From: Mucilaginibacter aquaedulcis
GTDB lineage: Bacteria > Bacteroidota > Bacteroidia > Sphingobacteriales > Sphingobacteriaceae
Assembly (NCBI RefSeq): GCF_030409325.1
Contig: NZ_JAUFPR010000001.1
Location: forward strand, 868,001 to 932,000
Direction of reading: 5' to 3'
Length of the DNA: 64,000 nucleotides
Under the pieces are notes generated by a model, which was not told the origin of the DNA, searched no databases, and saw only the letters and a list, made by a program, of their open reading frames with translations. Of the stretch, positions 30,739 to 40,612 are shown in pieces. Numbering within the stretch: position 1 is the stretch's first letter; each line of letters starts with the position of its first letter. Both the position numbers and the translations under genes were made by a program.

Positions 30739-33720
30739 TTATTTAATGATGAGTAACCAGCCTTTGGCTTTCTCTACCGGTATGGCGTCATTGATGCTGA
30801 ATGTTTTTGCGGGCTGAAAATTCCGGATAGCAGGCGCCGTTATAGTAGCTTTTGATGGGTCGATCCCTAATTTTTTCCAGTCAACAGTTAGTTTCACTTC
30901 TGTATCGGTATCCTCCCAGCTGGCTATGGAAACCAGTGCGGCTCCGTTCTTTTTATATACTGTGGCCAATACTTTTTCATGATCGGTTTTTACCGGGTTA
31001 TCATCAACCCAATAACCTATCATTTTTGTGCCTTGCATACCAAAACTGTCCCAAACCTTCCATATAGGTCTTGGGTCGGCGCCATCGCTCCAGGGAATAC
31101 GGTTGGTCATGCCGTAAACCATACCCCGCCAGGCATTACCACCACCCTGCAGCATTTCACCCATTAAACCAAAAGGAATACCGCTTACTTCGGTCAGGAA
31201 AAAGTCGGGCGAGTTTTTTTCATAATCAAAATACTCACCAAACCATAAGCGGTTGAGGTACGGAAAATGCTCCATATACAAATTGGCGCTGTTATTAAAA
31301 CCATCGCTCTTGTTATACTGATTGGCCGAATGCAGGTCAATTATCCCAGGGTGACCATCTTTGGTAAGCACTCTTTTAATACGCTTCATGGTAACGCGGT
31401 CAAACGCCACATCGTCAAGGTAAATACCGTCGATACCAACCTTTTGGGTTAGCCAGTTCATACCTTCCACATAGTAGTTATGCCAACGATTCATGCCGCT
31501 GTTAATGATGGCTGCATCCTTAATTTCGGGCACAAACCAGGCGGCTATATAATCATCGCCTAAATGTTCCTGCAGCCAGCTAAAACCGCCACCGTTGCCG
31601 GGCGAATAAATTTCGTGGCCAAGGCTTCGCAAGGCAAATGTTTCATAGGCGTGGTTTGACAGCTCGCGAATAGTATTGTATATCTTCACCTTTTTACCTG
31701 CCGCATGTGCAGAATCATCATAAGCCTTCATAGCCTTCCAGGCTATAAAAGGATAATTGATATTAGGGTTAATGGCCGTAGCATGATGAATATTGATCAC
31801 AGTAGCGCCTACTTTTTTAATGGTATCAATTGGCTTATAGGCATGGTAAAAACGGGTAGCCCATTGAAAATCGGTATTAATGGTATGGAAAGGGGTAACC
31901 AGTAAGGTAAAATTATAATACAGCTCATCACCTTTGCTCAGTTTGCGTTCGCCGCTGTAATTGTTAACCAATACAGCCTTGCCGTCAAATTTAACATTGA
32001 TGCCTCCCTTATTATCATTACCCCATGATGATGGCAATACCAAAGGCTTTTGCAGGTAAAAATTGGTATTAAGCGGACGAACGTACTTTTCGTCGCGCAG
32101 CGAATACTGCAAACCGGCATTTACATTGCCTATCCATGCGCCATCCTGATTTTTGTGCGTTACGTCCCACTTCCATTCAAAGTTTTCAGGGCGATACCCA
32201 CCTTTCTGACCCAGGCCCATCATATAGCGGGCCATCTCTTTTTTAAGGGAGATGTGCATGGTGATGTCTTTTAAGCTTACATCATTCAATGCTTTAACTT
32301 TTACTTTATAGGTCATAAAGCCATCAAACTCCAACGATGCCATTACTTCCATTTGCAAGGTATCATTAGCGCTAATCGCCTTCCACTCTACCGTGCCGGG
32401 CTCCTGTTTGGTAAATTGCAGGTCCTCGCTTTTCAGCTTTATATTTTTACCATCAGGCTTTATAAAATGAAAGTGCATGGCCTCGGTAAGCAGGCTATTG
32501 GCCGCATCCGTATAATCCGTCATTTCTGGCGTAAAAAATGTTTGGATCTGTTTTGGGAAACCATCGCTGTTTAACTCCACTTTCCGGCCCAACAGATCTA
32601 TAGTGTTGTTTTTTACAATTAGTGGTGTGTAAGGAGCTACCACGGTATTTTTTTGCGCCAGGTTAGAGTTGAGCCAGCCCAGGCGGGTCATTTTCCAGGG
32701 TTCATCAACACCACCATTCTTAGCCAAAATATTATTAACACTTATAGCCAATTGAACTTCCTTTGCTGGTTTTCCGTTAATGCTGATAGTGGCTTTCCCT
32801 TTATAAATTGCAGTAGCTGCGTTTGCAGGTACATCAATGCCGCACCATAAGGCCTGTACCTCACCTTTTGACACGGTAACCGTTTTGTTTAATGCGGAAC
32901 CATCATAAGTTGTACCGCCGTTATTGATGCAGAATAAAGCCGAGGCGGGGATTATTTTGCCTGATGCTGCCTTCAGATCGCTGAAGGTAACTTTTACATC
33001 GTCCAGATTTTGCAAAGCGTATATACCCAGTTGAAAGGCAAAATTCTCGCCGCGCTGGGCAACAGCTGTGAACTTGTTTTGCGGTCCGGAGGTTATCCAG
33101 CGCTGGGGCAGATCCATGGTCATGCGAATGGAATTGAGCCTGTCTTCCGGGAAAACCAGGAAGGGCTCTGCCTTGTGTTTGGCAATCAGGGCTTCTGTTT
33201 CGGTCCTGGTGGCAATTACCTCCATCGGGTAAAAACTATTGAAAGCATCAACAGACTGAAATTCCTTTACCGAAGCAGCCGGTATATTTTTTCCCAAACT
33301 ACTTAGCCACGCTGCCGAAGCTGTATTTTCCGGTTTGAGATATACACCCTTAGGATAATTGGAACGCCCCTCATTTTTGTAGGGCATGTAGTATACATAG
33401 TAAGTTCCCTTGCCAGACGTAGGCTCAAACATCAGCTCACCATTTTCACGGTTGATGGTGCCTAATTTAACGTTGGTGATTTTTTGTTTGGTTTTGGCAT
33501 CCTGTATAATGATGCGTTTATCCTGCGGGTCGGTATCACGTCTTCTCCAGGGGATGATCACCTTGGCGGCTTTACCCGTGCCGTTAAAGGTTAGTACAAC
33601 CCGGTGGTTACCCAGCGAATCGGCCAGCCAGCAGTTTTTACAATTGGTATAGGGTATTTTTTGAGCAGAAGCCGTAAAACCGGCGAATAAGAAGGCAAGA
33701 GCAAAAAAATGTTTTTTCAT
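30739..33720 (-). CDS. Large secreted glycoside hydrolase-like protein (DUF6067/GH123-like)
   Basis: 993 residues from the ATG at 33720, which begins a signal peptide (MKKHFFALAFLFAGFTASAQ). The first 400 residues form beta-sandwich modules, with AVAQRGENFAFQLGIYAL typical of the GH123-N/DUF6067 start. The catalytic-like barrel follows: WKWDVTHKNQDGAWIGNVNAGLQ, then GATVINIHHATAINPNINYPF, KVKIYNTIRELSNHAYE, and VGIDGIYLDDVAFDRVTMKR. The paired aspartates in YLDDVAFD are plausible active-site residues. GH123 enzymes are beta-N-acetylgalactosaminidases; the same activity is only an inference here. It is in an operon with SusD upstream (130-base gap) and DUF3472 downstream. Confidence 0.75.
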   Translation of the reverse strand: MKKHFFALAFLFAGFTASAQKIPYTNCKNCWLADSLGNHRVVLTFNGTGKAAKVIIPWRRRDTDPQDKRIIIQDAKTKQKITNVKLGTINRENGELMFEPTSGKGTYYVYYMPYKNEGRSNYPKGVYLKPENTASAAWLSSLGKNIPAASVKEFQSVDAFNSFYPMEVIATRTETEALIAKHKAEPFLVFPEDRLNSIRMTMDLPQRWITSGPQNKFTAVAQRGENFAFQLGIYALQNLDDVKVTFSDLKAASGKIIPASALFCINNGGTTYDGSALNKTVTVSKGEVQALWCGIDVPANAATAIYKGKATISINGKPAKEVQLAISVNNILAKNGGVDEPWKMTRLGWLNSNLAQKNTVVAPYTPLIVKNNTIDLLGRKVELNSDGFPKQIQTFFTPEMTDYTDAANSLLTEAMHFHFIKPDGKNIKLKSEDLQFTKQEPGTVEWKAISANDTLQMEVMASLEFDGFMTYKVKVKALNDVSLKDITMHISLKKEMARYMMGLGQKGGYRPENFEWKWDVTHKNQDGAWIGNVNAGLQYSLRDEKYVRPLNTNFYLQKPLVLPSSWGNDNKGGINVKFDGKAVLVNNYSGERKLSKGDELYYNFTLLVTPFHTINTDFQWATRFYHAYKPIDTIKKVGATVINIHHATAINPNINYPFIAWKAMKAYDDSAHAAGKKVKIYNTIRELSNHAYETFALRSLGHEIYSPGNGGGFSWLQEHLGDDYIAAWFVPEIKDAAIINSGMNRWHNYYVEGMNWLTQKVGIDGIYLDDVAFDRVTMKRIKRVLTKDGHPGIIDLHSANQYNKSDGFNNSANLYMEHFPYLNRLWFGEYFDYEKNSPDFFLTEVSGIPFGLMGEMLQGGGNAWRGMVYGMTNRIPWSDGADPRPIWKVWDSFGMQGTKMIGYWVDDNPVKTDHEKVLATVYKKNGAALVSIASWEDTDTEVKLTVDWKKLGIDPSKATITAPAIRNFQPAKTFSINDAIPVEKAKGWLLIIK

Positions 33721-33850
33721 ATTTATTATACAGGTCAGCTGATATAAATTTAAAAAGGAGGGTGTTACCCCTCCTAATGTAACCATAAATAAATAGCTGT
33801 TTACTGTTTAAAATGTTCGGGACATCCTGATAACGGACATCCTGCTTATT

Positions 33851-35362
33851 TTAAGGATTTTGTGTAAGTTTTGGATTGTTATCAATTTCTGTTTGCGGTA
33901 CAAAGAACACCACCCTTGCATCGGTAGGTAATACCGTTTGCATAATATTGGTAGTTGGCGTGTTATTAAGCGAATGTGTACCGGGATAATTACGCACCAT
34001 TGGCAAATTATTCCTGAACAGGTCATAAGCGCGCTGGCCTTCAAAGGCAAATTCAAGACGACGCTCTTCCAGTACAACTCCAAGAACACCGGTTGCTCCT
34101 GCTGCATCGGTTAAGGTAACGTTAGGTATACCGGCACGGGTGCGGATGATGTTTACATCGTCAAGTGCCTGTTGAGTATTGCCCAGTTTGGCGTTTGCCT
34201 CTGCCCTGTTCAGGTACATTTCGGCAAAGCGCAGGTAAACAGGCGAGCTTAGCGTAACTATACCTTCCTGAAAGCTGTATTTGGTAATGTAATACATTGG
34301 TGTTTGCGGCGTAAGCTTTGGGTTCATTTGCAAAACGCCGGCAATGGTATAAGGTGCTATAAAACTGTGGCGAAGATCATTAGGATATTTATCCAGATCG
34401 GCAACAAAGGTTTTTGAAGCATACACTTCACCCCAGCCGGTATTTCCTTGCCCGCCGGGAGTGGTTAATGAACTTGTACCATCAGGGCCCTGGCCGCTAT
34501 AGTACATGGAACCGATGGCGCTAAAGCCCTGATCCTGTGTTTTGGTGTGTTTGATACAGAAGATAGTTTCTTTATTATTTTCGGGAACACCGCTAAAATA
34601 GTTCTGGTAATCGCCGCCCTGTAATAAAACATAACGACCTGAATTAATTACCAGATCGGCATATTTAATGGCGTTAGCATTATCATTCATGTATAAATAA
34701 ACCCGTGACAGTAGCGCGTAAGCCACCTCTTTTGAGGCATAAACATTGTTGTTTGATGAGTTCATTAAATCACCGGCCTTGATCAGATCGGCCAGTACGG
34801 CATCATAAACTTCTTTTACCGTGCTGCGGGCAGGGGCAATATCAGTACTGTTCTCTTTTAGTATTGGCACTCCGGGATTGCTGCCATTACCCTGTGTGTA
34901 CGGGCGGCCAAAAATGCGTACCAGGTTAAACTCGGCCATGGCGCGCAGAAATAGGTTTTCGCCCTTTAATTGTTTTGAAGCCGGTGATGCATCATCAGGT
35001 ATAACGGCTATAATTTTGTTGGCCGCTGCTATCAGGTGATAGGCTTGTTTCCAAAAGGCCGTAGCATGCGCCCCTGTTGGAATCTGATTGTATCGGTAAC
35101 AACGCGAAAGATCATCAGAAGAAGCCTGCCCCTGGGCAATATTATCGCCTGGATACTCCATTAAAAAGTGACCGCTGCGTACATAATCAGGATTACGGAG
35201 TACGGCATAGTTACCAATAGTTGCTGTAGCTATGTGCGAAGAATCGCCCAGGGCTACCTGCTCATCAATTGCGGTTGATGGTTCTACCTTTTTACACGCG
35301 CTCACAAAGGCTCCTAAGAAACCAATGATGAGTGCCGTTTTTATATATCTTGAAATTTTCAT
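33851..35362 (-). CDS. susD-like: SusD/RagB family glycan-binding lipoprotein
   Basis: 503 residues from the ATG at 35362. The lipoprotein signal ends in GAFVSAC (Cys about residue 23), so the protein is surface-anchored. The SusD fold shows TPR-like helices (FLRAMAEFNLVRIFGRPY; VAYALLSRVYLYMNDNANAIKYADLVI). The C-terminal family signature is LRFAEMYLNRAEANAKLGN followed by EERRLEFAFEGQRAYDLFR. It forms the lid of the SusC transporter and binds the extracellular glycan. It begins 13 bases after the end of the SusC gene. Confidence 0.95.
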   Translation of the reverse strand: MKISRYIKTALIIGFLGAFVSACKKVEPSTAIDEQVALGDSSHIATATIGNYAVLRNPDYVRSGHFLMEYPGDNIAQGQASSDDLSRCYRYNQIPTGAHATAFWKQAYHLIAAANKIIAVIPDDASPASKQLKGENLFLRAMAEFNLVRIFGRPYTQGNGSNPGVPILKENSTDIAPARSTVKEVYDAVLADLIKAGDLMNSSNNNVYASKEVAYALLSRVYLYMNDNANAIKYADLVINSGRYVLLQGGDYQNYFSGVPENNKETIFCIKHTKTQDQGFSAIGSMYYSGQGPDGTSSLTTPGGQGNTGWGEVYASKTFVADLDKYPNDLRHSFIAPYTIAGVLQMNPKLTPQTPMYYITKYSFQEGIVTLSSPVYLRFAEMYLNRAEANAKLGNTQQALDDVNIIRTRAGIPNVTLTDAAGATGVLGVVLEERRLEFAFEGQRAYDLFRNNLPMVRNYPGTHSLNNTPTTNIMQTVLPTDARVVFFVPQTEIDNNPKLTQNP

Positions 35363-35375
35363 TTTAATATCTTTT

Positions 35376-38300
35376 TTAGAATCCAACATTCACACCAAAC
35401 AATATTTTTCTGCTGATAGGGTATTTAAAGCTTGATAAACCTTTGTTACCCGCATTACCCGGGTCAGGGCTAAGGTCAACCTCTGGGTCAACACCGGTAA
35501 ATTTGGTAAAGGTTACTAGGTTATCGCCACTTACAAATATGCGGGCGCTCCTGATTTTTAAACTATTAAGCCAGGTTTTAGGCAACTGATAACCGAAAGT
35601 GGCATTGCGCAGTCGCAGGTAACTGCCGTCTTCCAGGTATCGTGATGAGGTTGAATTAGAGTTGTTATTACCTCCCTGAATGGCTTTAGGCTCGGTAGCT
35701 ATATCACCAGGTTTTTCCCAGCGTGTCCAGCCTTTAGGAGGTACCATTACGTTGTAGCTATCGTACAAACCATCATTATCAAAATATACACGGCTATCAT
35801 TATACACATAATTGCCCTTTACAAAATTGAAGAAGGTACTAAGCGAGAAGTTTTTGTAAGAGAAGGTATTGGTGATACCGCCTGTAAATTTTGGTGATGC
35901 CGATTTACCTGTGAATTGTTTAGATGCTGATGCCTCTGAGTAAATGCTGGTTGTTTGTTTGGTAACGCTGCCATCGGCATTGGTAACCAGTTTTTCCCAC
36001 AGTGGTTTACCATTTGCAGGATCAACCCCGGCCCATATTGGCATATACCATTCGTTCATATCATGCCCAACCGCTATAGGTAAAGATGCACCCGGTGAAG
36101 CCATGGTTTCGCCTGCATCTAAGGATAATACCTTGTTACGGTTAAACGCGATGTTAAAGTTGGTTTCCCACTTGAAAGCCCCTACCAGGTTGCGTGAAGT
36201 AACGTTGATCTCTAAACCACGGTTACGTACAGAACCTATGTTTTCAAACACATAGTTATAGCCGGAAGTTGCCGGTAAAGGTTTCTGGAACAACAACGCG
36301 CTTGATGTTTTCTGATACGCGTCAATATTAACATCTATACGGTTAAACAAGCCAAAATCTACACCGATGTTGGCGGTTTTGATCTTTTCCCAGGTAAGGT
36401 TAGGATTGGCTTTTTGCGATGGATAAGAACCCGGCGCGCCATTATAACTTGCAGACTGGTCAATACTATACAAACCTAAAGCAGCGTAGTTACCAATTTC
36501 GGCATTACCGGTGGTACCGTAGCTGGCTCGCAATTTCAAAAAGTTAAAGGTCTTTACGTTTTTCATAAAGTTCTCTTTACTTATTATCCATGATGCGCCT
36601 GCCTGGTAAAAGTTACCGCTTGGGTTGTTGCTGCCAAAACGCGACGAGTATTCATGTACATATGAACCTACCACAAAGTATTTACCGGCATAGTTGTAAT
36701 CGGCCTGCCCCAGGTATTTCCTGAAATTGTATTCATCAACACCACCGCTTGGGTTACTGATGATATCTGTAGCTGTTGACATAACAGGGCTTCCGGCAGG
36801 CAAACCTTTACCGTTCAGGTACTGATCGTCATAGTGATATTTTTGACCCTCACCAACCGCTAATAACGACAGGTTATGATCACCAAAGCTGTTATCATAC
36901 CTTAAACGGTTTGATGTTAACAAGGTGCTGCTAAAATTACTGCTGTTATATAACTCGCCTGAATTTGCACCGCCGTCTTTGGTACGGGCATCATAATAAG
37001 TTTCGTCGCGGTAGTTATAAAGCGTTACCCGGTTGTAGGTTGCAAAGCTCAGGTGTTTGGTTATCGCGTAATCTATATTAAAATCGCCGCTGGTGTTCAG
37101 GCTTTTGGCATTTGCGAAATTGTATTGCAGCCCCTGCAAAAAGTTCTCTTTATCGCGACCCACCCAACCCGGATAGGTTCTGCCGTCAGTTGGTGTACCA
37201 TCAGCGTTGAAGGCGGGGTCAAAGGGCATGCTCAGGTAGGCATCATATAGTGCATTACCTGTAAAAAGATTAGTTGGGTTATCGTCTTTAGTATATATAG
37301 TATTGAATAAAACGCTCAGTTTCACCTTGTCGCTCAGCTTTGTAGTAAGGTTTGAGCGTAAGTTGTAGGCGGTTTTACTATTGTCTATTAAAGTGCCCTC
37401 TTCCTTATAATAGTTACCTGAAACGTAAAACTGTGTTTTATCGCTACCGCCAGATACTGAAACCGTATGATTTTGAGTTAACCCCGTTCTGAAAGCCAGA
37501 TCAAGCCAGTTTGTATTGGTTTTCAACAACGATGGATCGGGCGTAAGGAATGTTTTCTGGTAATCAAACAATTGCTGCGAATCCATTAAATGGAACTTGC
37601 CAAAGTTGGCATTGTTAAAACCAACTACCGAGTTTACATCAATTTTTACGTCTCCTGATTTACCCATTTTGGTAGTAACAATAATTACACCGTTGGCAGC
37701 CCTTGAACCATACAGCCCGGTTGCAGCTGCATCTTTCAAAACAGTTACCGATTCCACATCCGTTGGATTATAGGTACCGCCAATGTTACCATCAACCACC
37801 ACCAGCGGACTTGTGCTGGCACTGATACTGCTTGCCCCGCGAATGAGGATACTTGAACTTGCAGATGGATCGCCAGATGCAGATGATACCACCACGCCAG
37901 GAGCTTTACCTTGTAACAGGCTGTTCAAATCGTTTGAGGTTACATCCCTTAACTTATTACCGCTGATAACCGATACCGAGCTTGATAACTGCGATACCTG
38001 TTTGGATGAATACCCAACTACTACCACCTCGTTCAGGTTATTCAGGTTTTCCTGCAAGGTTATCACCACTTCACCGGCACCGTTGGTAGCAAACTCCTGT
38101 GTTTTATAACCTATATAAGATACCACGAGCGTGCGCGAGTTTCCTTTAAGGGTTATTTTGAATTTACCGTTAATATCTGTGGTGGTGGTATTTTTAGCCC
38201 CCTTTTCGGTAACGGTTGCTCCAATTACTGCAACACCTGTATTATCCTTCACCGTACCGTTAATAACTGATTGCGCCTGTACCAGTGCTGGCAAAAACAT

Positions 38301-38405
38301 AAACAGTAAATAACACATGGCTTTAAAAAAGAGCCTGCCCGGTGCTGCCTTTATCAAGGCGCCTCCTCTGAGCTCCAGACTAAGTTGTTTGTAAATTTTA
38401 ATCAT
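35376..38405 (-). CDS. susC-like: SusC/RagA family TonB-linked outer-membrane transporter
   Basis: 1009 residues. The N-terminal signal region (about 1-45) precedes a carboxypeptidase-like domain (about 48-128, VINGTVKDNTGVAVIGATV). Next come the SusC box LNEVVVVGYSSKQ, the plug domain (SILIRGASSIS; VTVLKDAAATGLYGSRAANGVIIVTTK) and a long beta-barrel ending in PISRKILFGVNVGF. It imports the glycan fragments bound by SusD. Two CAAACGTTTG palindromes lie 114 and 146 bases upstream of its start, tying it to the LacI regulator at 26918. Confidence 0.96.
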   Translation of the reverse strand: MIKIYKQLSLELRGGALIKAAPGRLFFKAMCYLLFMFLPALVQAQSVINGTVKDNTGVAVIGATVTEKGAKNTTTTDINGKFKITLKGNSRTLVVSYIGYKTQEFATNGAGEVVITLQENLNNLNEVVVVGYSSKQVSQLSSSVSVISGNKLRDVTSNDLNSLLQGKAPGVVVSSASGDPSASSSILIRGASSISASTSPLVVVDGNIGGTYNPTDVESVTVLKDAAATGLYGSRAANGVIIVTTKMGKSGDVKIDVNSVVGFNNANFGKFHLMDSQQLFDYQKTFLTPDPSLLKTNTNWLDLAFRTGLTQNHTVSVSGGSDKTQFYVSGNYYKEEGTLIDNSKTAYNLRSNLTTKLSDKVKLSVLFNTIYTKDDNPTNLFTGNALYDAYLSMPFDPAFNADGTPTDGRTYPGWVGRDKENFLQGLQYNFANAKSLNTSGDFNIDYAITKHLSFATYNRVTLYNYRDETYYDARTKDGGANSGELYNSSNFSSTLLTSNRLRYDNSFGDHNLSLLAVGEGQKYHYDDQYLNGKGLPAGSPVMSTATDIISNPSGGVDEYNFRKYLGQADYNYAGKYFVVGSYVHEYSSRFGSNNPSGNFYQAGASWIISKENFMKNVKTFNFLKLRASYGTTGNAEIGNYAALGLYSIDQSASYNGAPGSYPSQKANPNLTWEKIKTANIGVDFGLFNRIDVNIDAYQKTSSALLFQKPLPATSGYNYVFENIGSVRNRGLEINVTSRNLVGAFKWETNFNIAFNRNKVLSLDAGETMASPGASLPIAVGHDMNEWYMPIWAGVDPANGKPLWEKLVTNADGSVTKQTTSIYSEASASKQFTGKSASPKFTGGITNTFSYKNFSLSTFFNFVKGNYVYNDSRVYFDNDGLYDSYNVMVPPKGWTRWEKPGDIATEPKAIQGGNNNSNSTSSRYLEDGSYLRLRNATFGYQLPKTWLNSLKIRSARIFVSGDNLVTFTKFTGVDPEVDLSPDPGNAGNKGLSSFKYPISRKILFGVNVGF

Positions 38406-38518
38406 ACATTGTTGGTGTTAGTATTAATTAATCGATAAATTTCAGTTAGCTTTTTTGGATATTGGAAATTAGAGATAAGGCCTAAACAAAGCAAAGACAA
38501 GGGCCTTCAAACACCACG

Positions 38519-38560
38519 CAAACGTTTGTTTTACAAAAACTTAAGCAACACAAACGTTTG
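38519..38560 (-). promoter_or_regulatory. Two LacI-type operators upstream of SusC
   Basis: CAAACGTTTG at 38519-38528 and 38551-38560, 32 bases (three helical turns) apart, so two dimers would bind on the same face of the DNA. They control the SusC-SusD-glycosidase-DUF3472 operon. Confidence 0.85.
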
Positions 38561-38840
38561 ATAAGAGGCAAAGCGGAGAGGTATAAAAAAAGAAAATGCT
38601 TGTTAACAGCAGGTTAACAAGCATTTTGAAATAATAATCTTAATGTAAAAAAATAAAAGCTGCCTGATTTAGAACCGAGGCTCAAAACTTTTGATTTTAC
38701 CGGGACAAATTACAGCCATCTTCAAAAACAATAACATTTTAGTTTTTTATGCGATCAGAATTTAAAACACAGTACCGATTACGATGGCTAACCATCTATT
38801 TGGGATAAAAGACCAGCTTGAGTACTTCCGTAATTTAACA

Positions 38841-38850
38841 CAAACGTTTG
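38841..38850. promoter_or_regulatory. Distal LacI-type operator
   Basis: A fifth CAAACGTTTG, 290 bases upstream of the pair in front of SusC and 20 bases from the end of the CysQ gene. It may be an auxiliary operator for looping. The rest of 38406-38869 is AT-rich, with a hairpin near 38597-38630 (AAAATGCTTGTTAAC ... GTTAACAAGCATTTT), and holds no gene I can support. Confidence 0.6.
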
Positions 38851-38869
38851 ATGTTATATTTACCTGCCG

Positions 38870-39655
38870 TTATTTCACTTTTACTAAAAACCCTGAATTG
38901 AGCAGGGATGGTTTATTATACAAAAATGGTTCGCCATTCGGGCCGGTCATGATAGCTCCGCTGTTGGTTGCAATAGCCTGGCCGGCCGCTGTATCCCACT
39001 CCATTGTGGGGCCGTAGCGGTAGTATATATGCGCCCTGCCTTCGGCAATTAAACAGAATTTAAGCGAGCTGCCTACCGTAATGGTTTCTTTTATGGGATA
39101 TTGACTTAGCAAAGCTGTTTCTTCGGGCGATGCGTGCGAGCGGCTGCCCGCTGCAATCCATTCTGTGTTGTTTTTATCTGCGTGTAGTTGGGTGGTTATA
39201 CCATCGGCTGTTTGCTTCCAACTACCCATGTTTTCGCCGCCATAATATAACTCATCGGTAACCGGGATATAGATGATACCCAAAACAGGCGTATTTTTGT
39301 AGATGAGCGCGATGTTTACGGTAAACTCCCCGTTATGTTTAATAAACTCTTTGGTACCATCCAAGGGGTCAACGCACCAAAAGTATTCCCAGTTTTTACG
39401 GATTTCATACGGAATATCTTTCCCCTCTTCAGAAATGATAGGAATATGCGGAGTTAACTCCGTTAGTTGCCTGAATATGATTTCGTGCGATAGCCTATCG
39501 GCAGCCGTAAGCGGCGACTGGTCATCCTTCAAAGTCACCTTCATATCTTCCGGCAGCAAGTTATAGATACGCAATATTTGAGCCCCGGCCTCTTTGGCTA
39601 TACCGTTCAGTTTATCTAAATCAATTGGCGCAAGATGGTTAAAATGAAAAATCAT
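38870..39655 (-). CDS. cysQ: 3'(2'),5'-bisphosphate nucleotidase CysQ
   Basis: 261 residues from the ATG at 39655 (MIFHFNHLAP); a start at 39676 is also in frame. An inositol-monophosphatase-superfamily enzyme with the metal sites IISEEGKD and WCVDPLDGTKEFIKHNGEFTVNIAL (DPxDGT) and the C-terminal GPTMEWDTAAGQAI (WDxAA). It hydrolyses PAP (3'-phosphoadenosine 5'-phosphate), the by-product of PAPS-dependent sulfation, to AMP. This fits the sulfotransferase and APS kinase genes at 47.1-48.5 kb, although they are not adjacent. Cytoplasmic. Confidence 0.92.
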   Translation of the reverse strand: MIFHFNHLAPIDLDKLNGIAKEAGAQILRIYNLLPEDMKVTLKDDQSPLTAADRLSHEIIFRQLTELTPHIPIISEEGKDIPYEIRKNWEYFWCVDPLDGTKEFIKHNGEFTVNIALIYKNTPVLGIIYIPVTDELYYGGENMGSWKQTADGITTQLHADKNNTEWIAAGSRSHASPEETALLSQYPIKETITVGSSLKFCLIAEGRAHIYYRYGPTMEWDTAAGQAIATNSGAIMTGPNGEPFLYNKPSLLNSGFLVKVK

Positions 39656-39814
39656 ACAATGGATAAAAACTGGCAATGCTGTTTTGTAAAGGTAATAATT
39701 TCGGCAAAGCAGCTTAACCTTATCATTTTCTCAGATATTTGCCCTAATTTTCGGGTCGCCTGCTTGCAGCGAATGATTAGTTTACAACAACAGGCATAAA
39801 ATTAAATATCCGTT

Positions 39815-40612
39815 ATGAATTATACTGAACCACAGCTCAGAACCATAAATGTGATACGCTACGTAACCCCCTTGCGCGAAGGCGGTTCATTACCTGCCAT
39901 TGCCGAGGGCGACGATGAGTTTTTGTACGTGCTCAAATTTCGCGGTGCAGGCCAGGGCGTAAAAGCACTGATAGCCGAACTTATTGGTGGCGAGATTGCC
40001 CGTTTGCTGGGCTTAAAAGTACCCGAACTGGTTTTTGCCAATCTTGATGCCGCTTTTGGCCGTTCAGAAGCAGACGAGGAAATACAAGATCTGCTGAAAT
40101 TTAGCGTAGGACTTAATCTGGCGTTGCATTACCTTTCGGGCGCTATCACTTTTGACCCCGTGGTTACTACGCTTGATGCTAAACTGGCCTCACAAATAGT
40201 TTGGCTCGATTGCCTGCTGACCAATGTTGACCGTACTCCACGCAACACCAATATGCTGGTATGGCACAAAGAGCTTTGGCTTATTGACCACGGCGCGGCC
40301 TTGTACTTTCATCATTCCTGGCATAACTGGGAAGAGCAGGCTAAACGTCCTTTTGTACAGGTGAAAGATCATGTATTATTACCCCTTGCTTCCATGCTGG
40401 ATGAGGTTGATGCAGAATTTAAAGCCATTTTAACTGACGATCGCATCCGCACGATTGTAAACCTGATCCCCGACGATTGGCTTACCGACGATTCGCAGAA
40501 CGGCACGCCTGCCGAACGCCGTGAGGTTTATACCCAATTTTTAATAACGCGCGCAGCCGCATCTGATATATTTGTAAAAGAAGCACAACATGCAAGAGCC
40601 ATACTTATTTGA
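39815..40612 (+). CDS. HipA-like kinase family protein
   Basis: 265 residues of the compact HipA-like kinase family (HipA_2), lacking the N-terminal HipA subdomain. The kinase core is visible: YVLKF with the nucleotide-binding lysine (Lys41), ELIGGEIARLLGLKVPELVFAN, the catalytic-loop equivalent NVDRTPRNTNML (Asp139, Asn144), and the metal motif LIDHGAAL (Asp158). It overlaps the DUF3037 gene by 23 bases, so the two are coupled. Classical HipA phosphorylates glutamyl-tRNA synthetase; no HipB-like antitoxin is present here, so it is not a standard hipBA system. Role unknown. Confidence 0.85.
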   Translation: MNYTEPQLRTINVIRYVTPLREGGSLPAIAEGDDEFLYVLKFRGAGQGVKALIAELIGGEIARLLGLKVPELVFANLDAAFGRSEADEEIQDLLKFSVGLNLALHYLSGAITFDPVVTTLDAKLASQIVWLDCLLTNVDRTPRNTNMLVWHKELWLIDHGAALYFHHSWHNWEEQAKRPFVQVKDHVLLPLASMLDEVDAEFKAILTDDRIRTIVNLIPDDWLTDDSQNGTPAERREVYTQFLITRAAASDIFVKEAQHARAILI

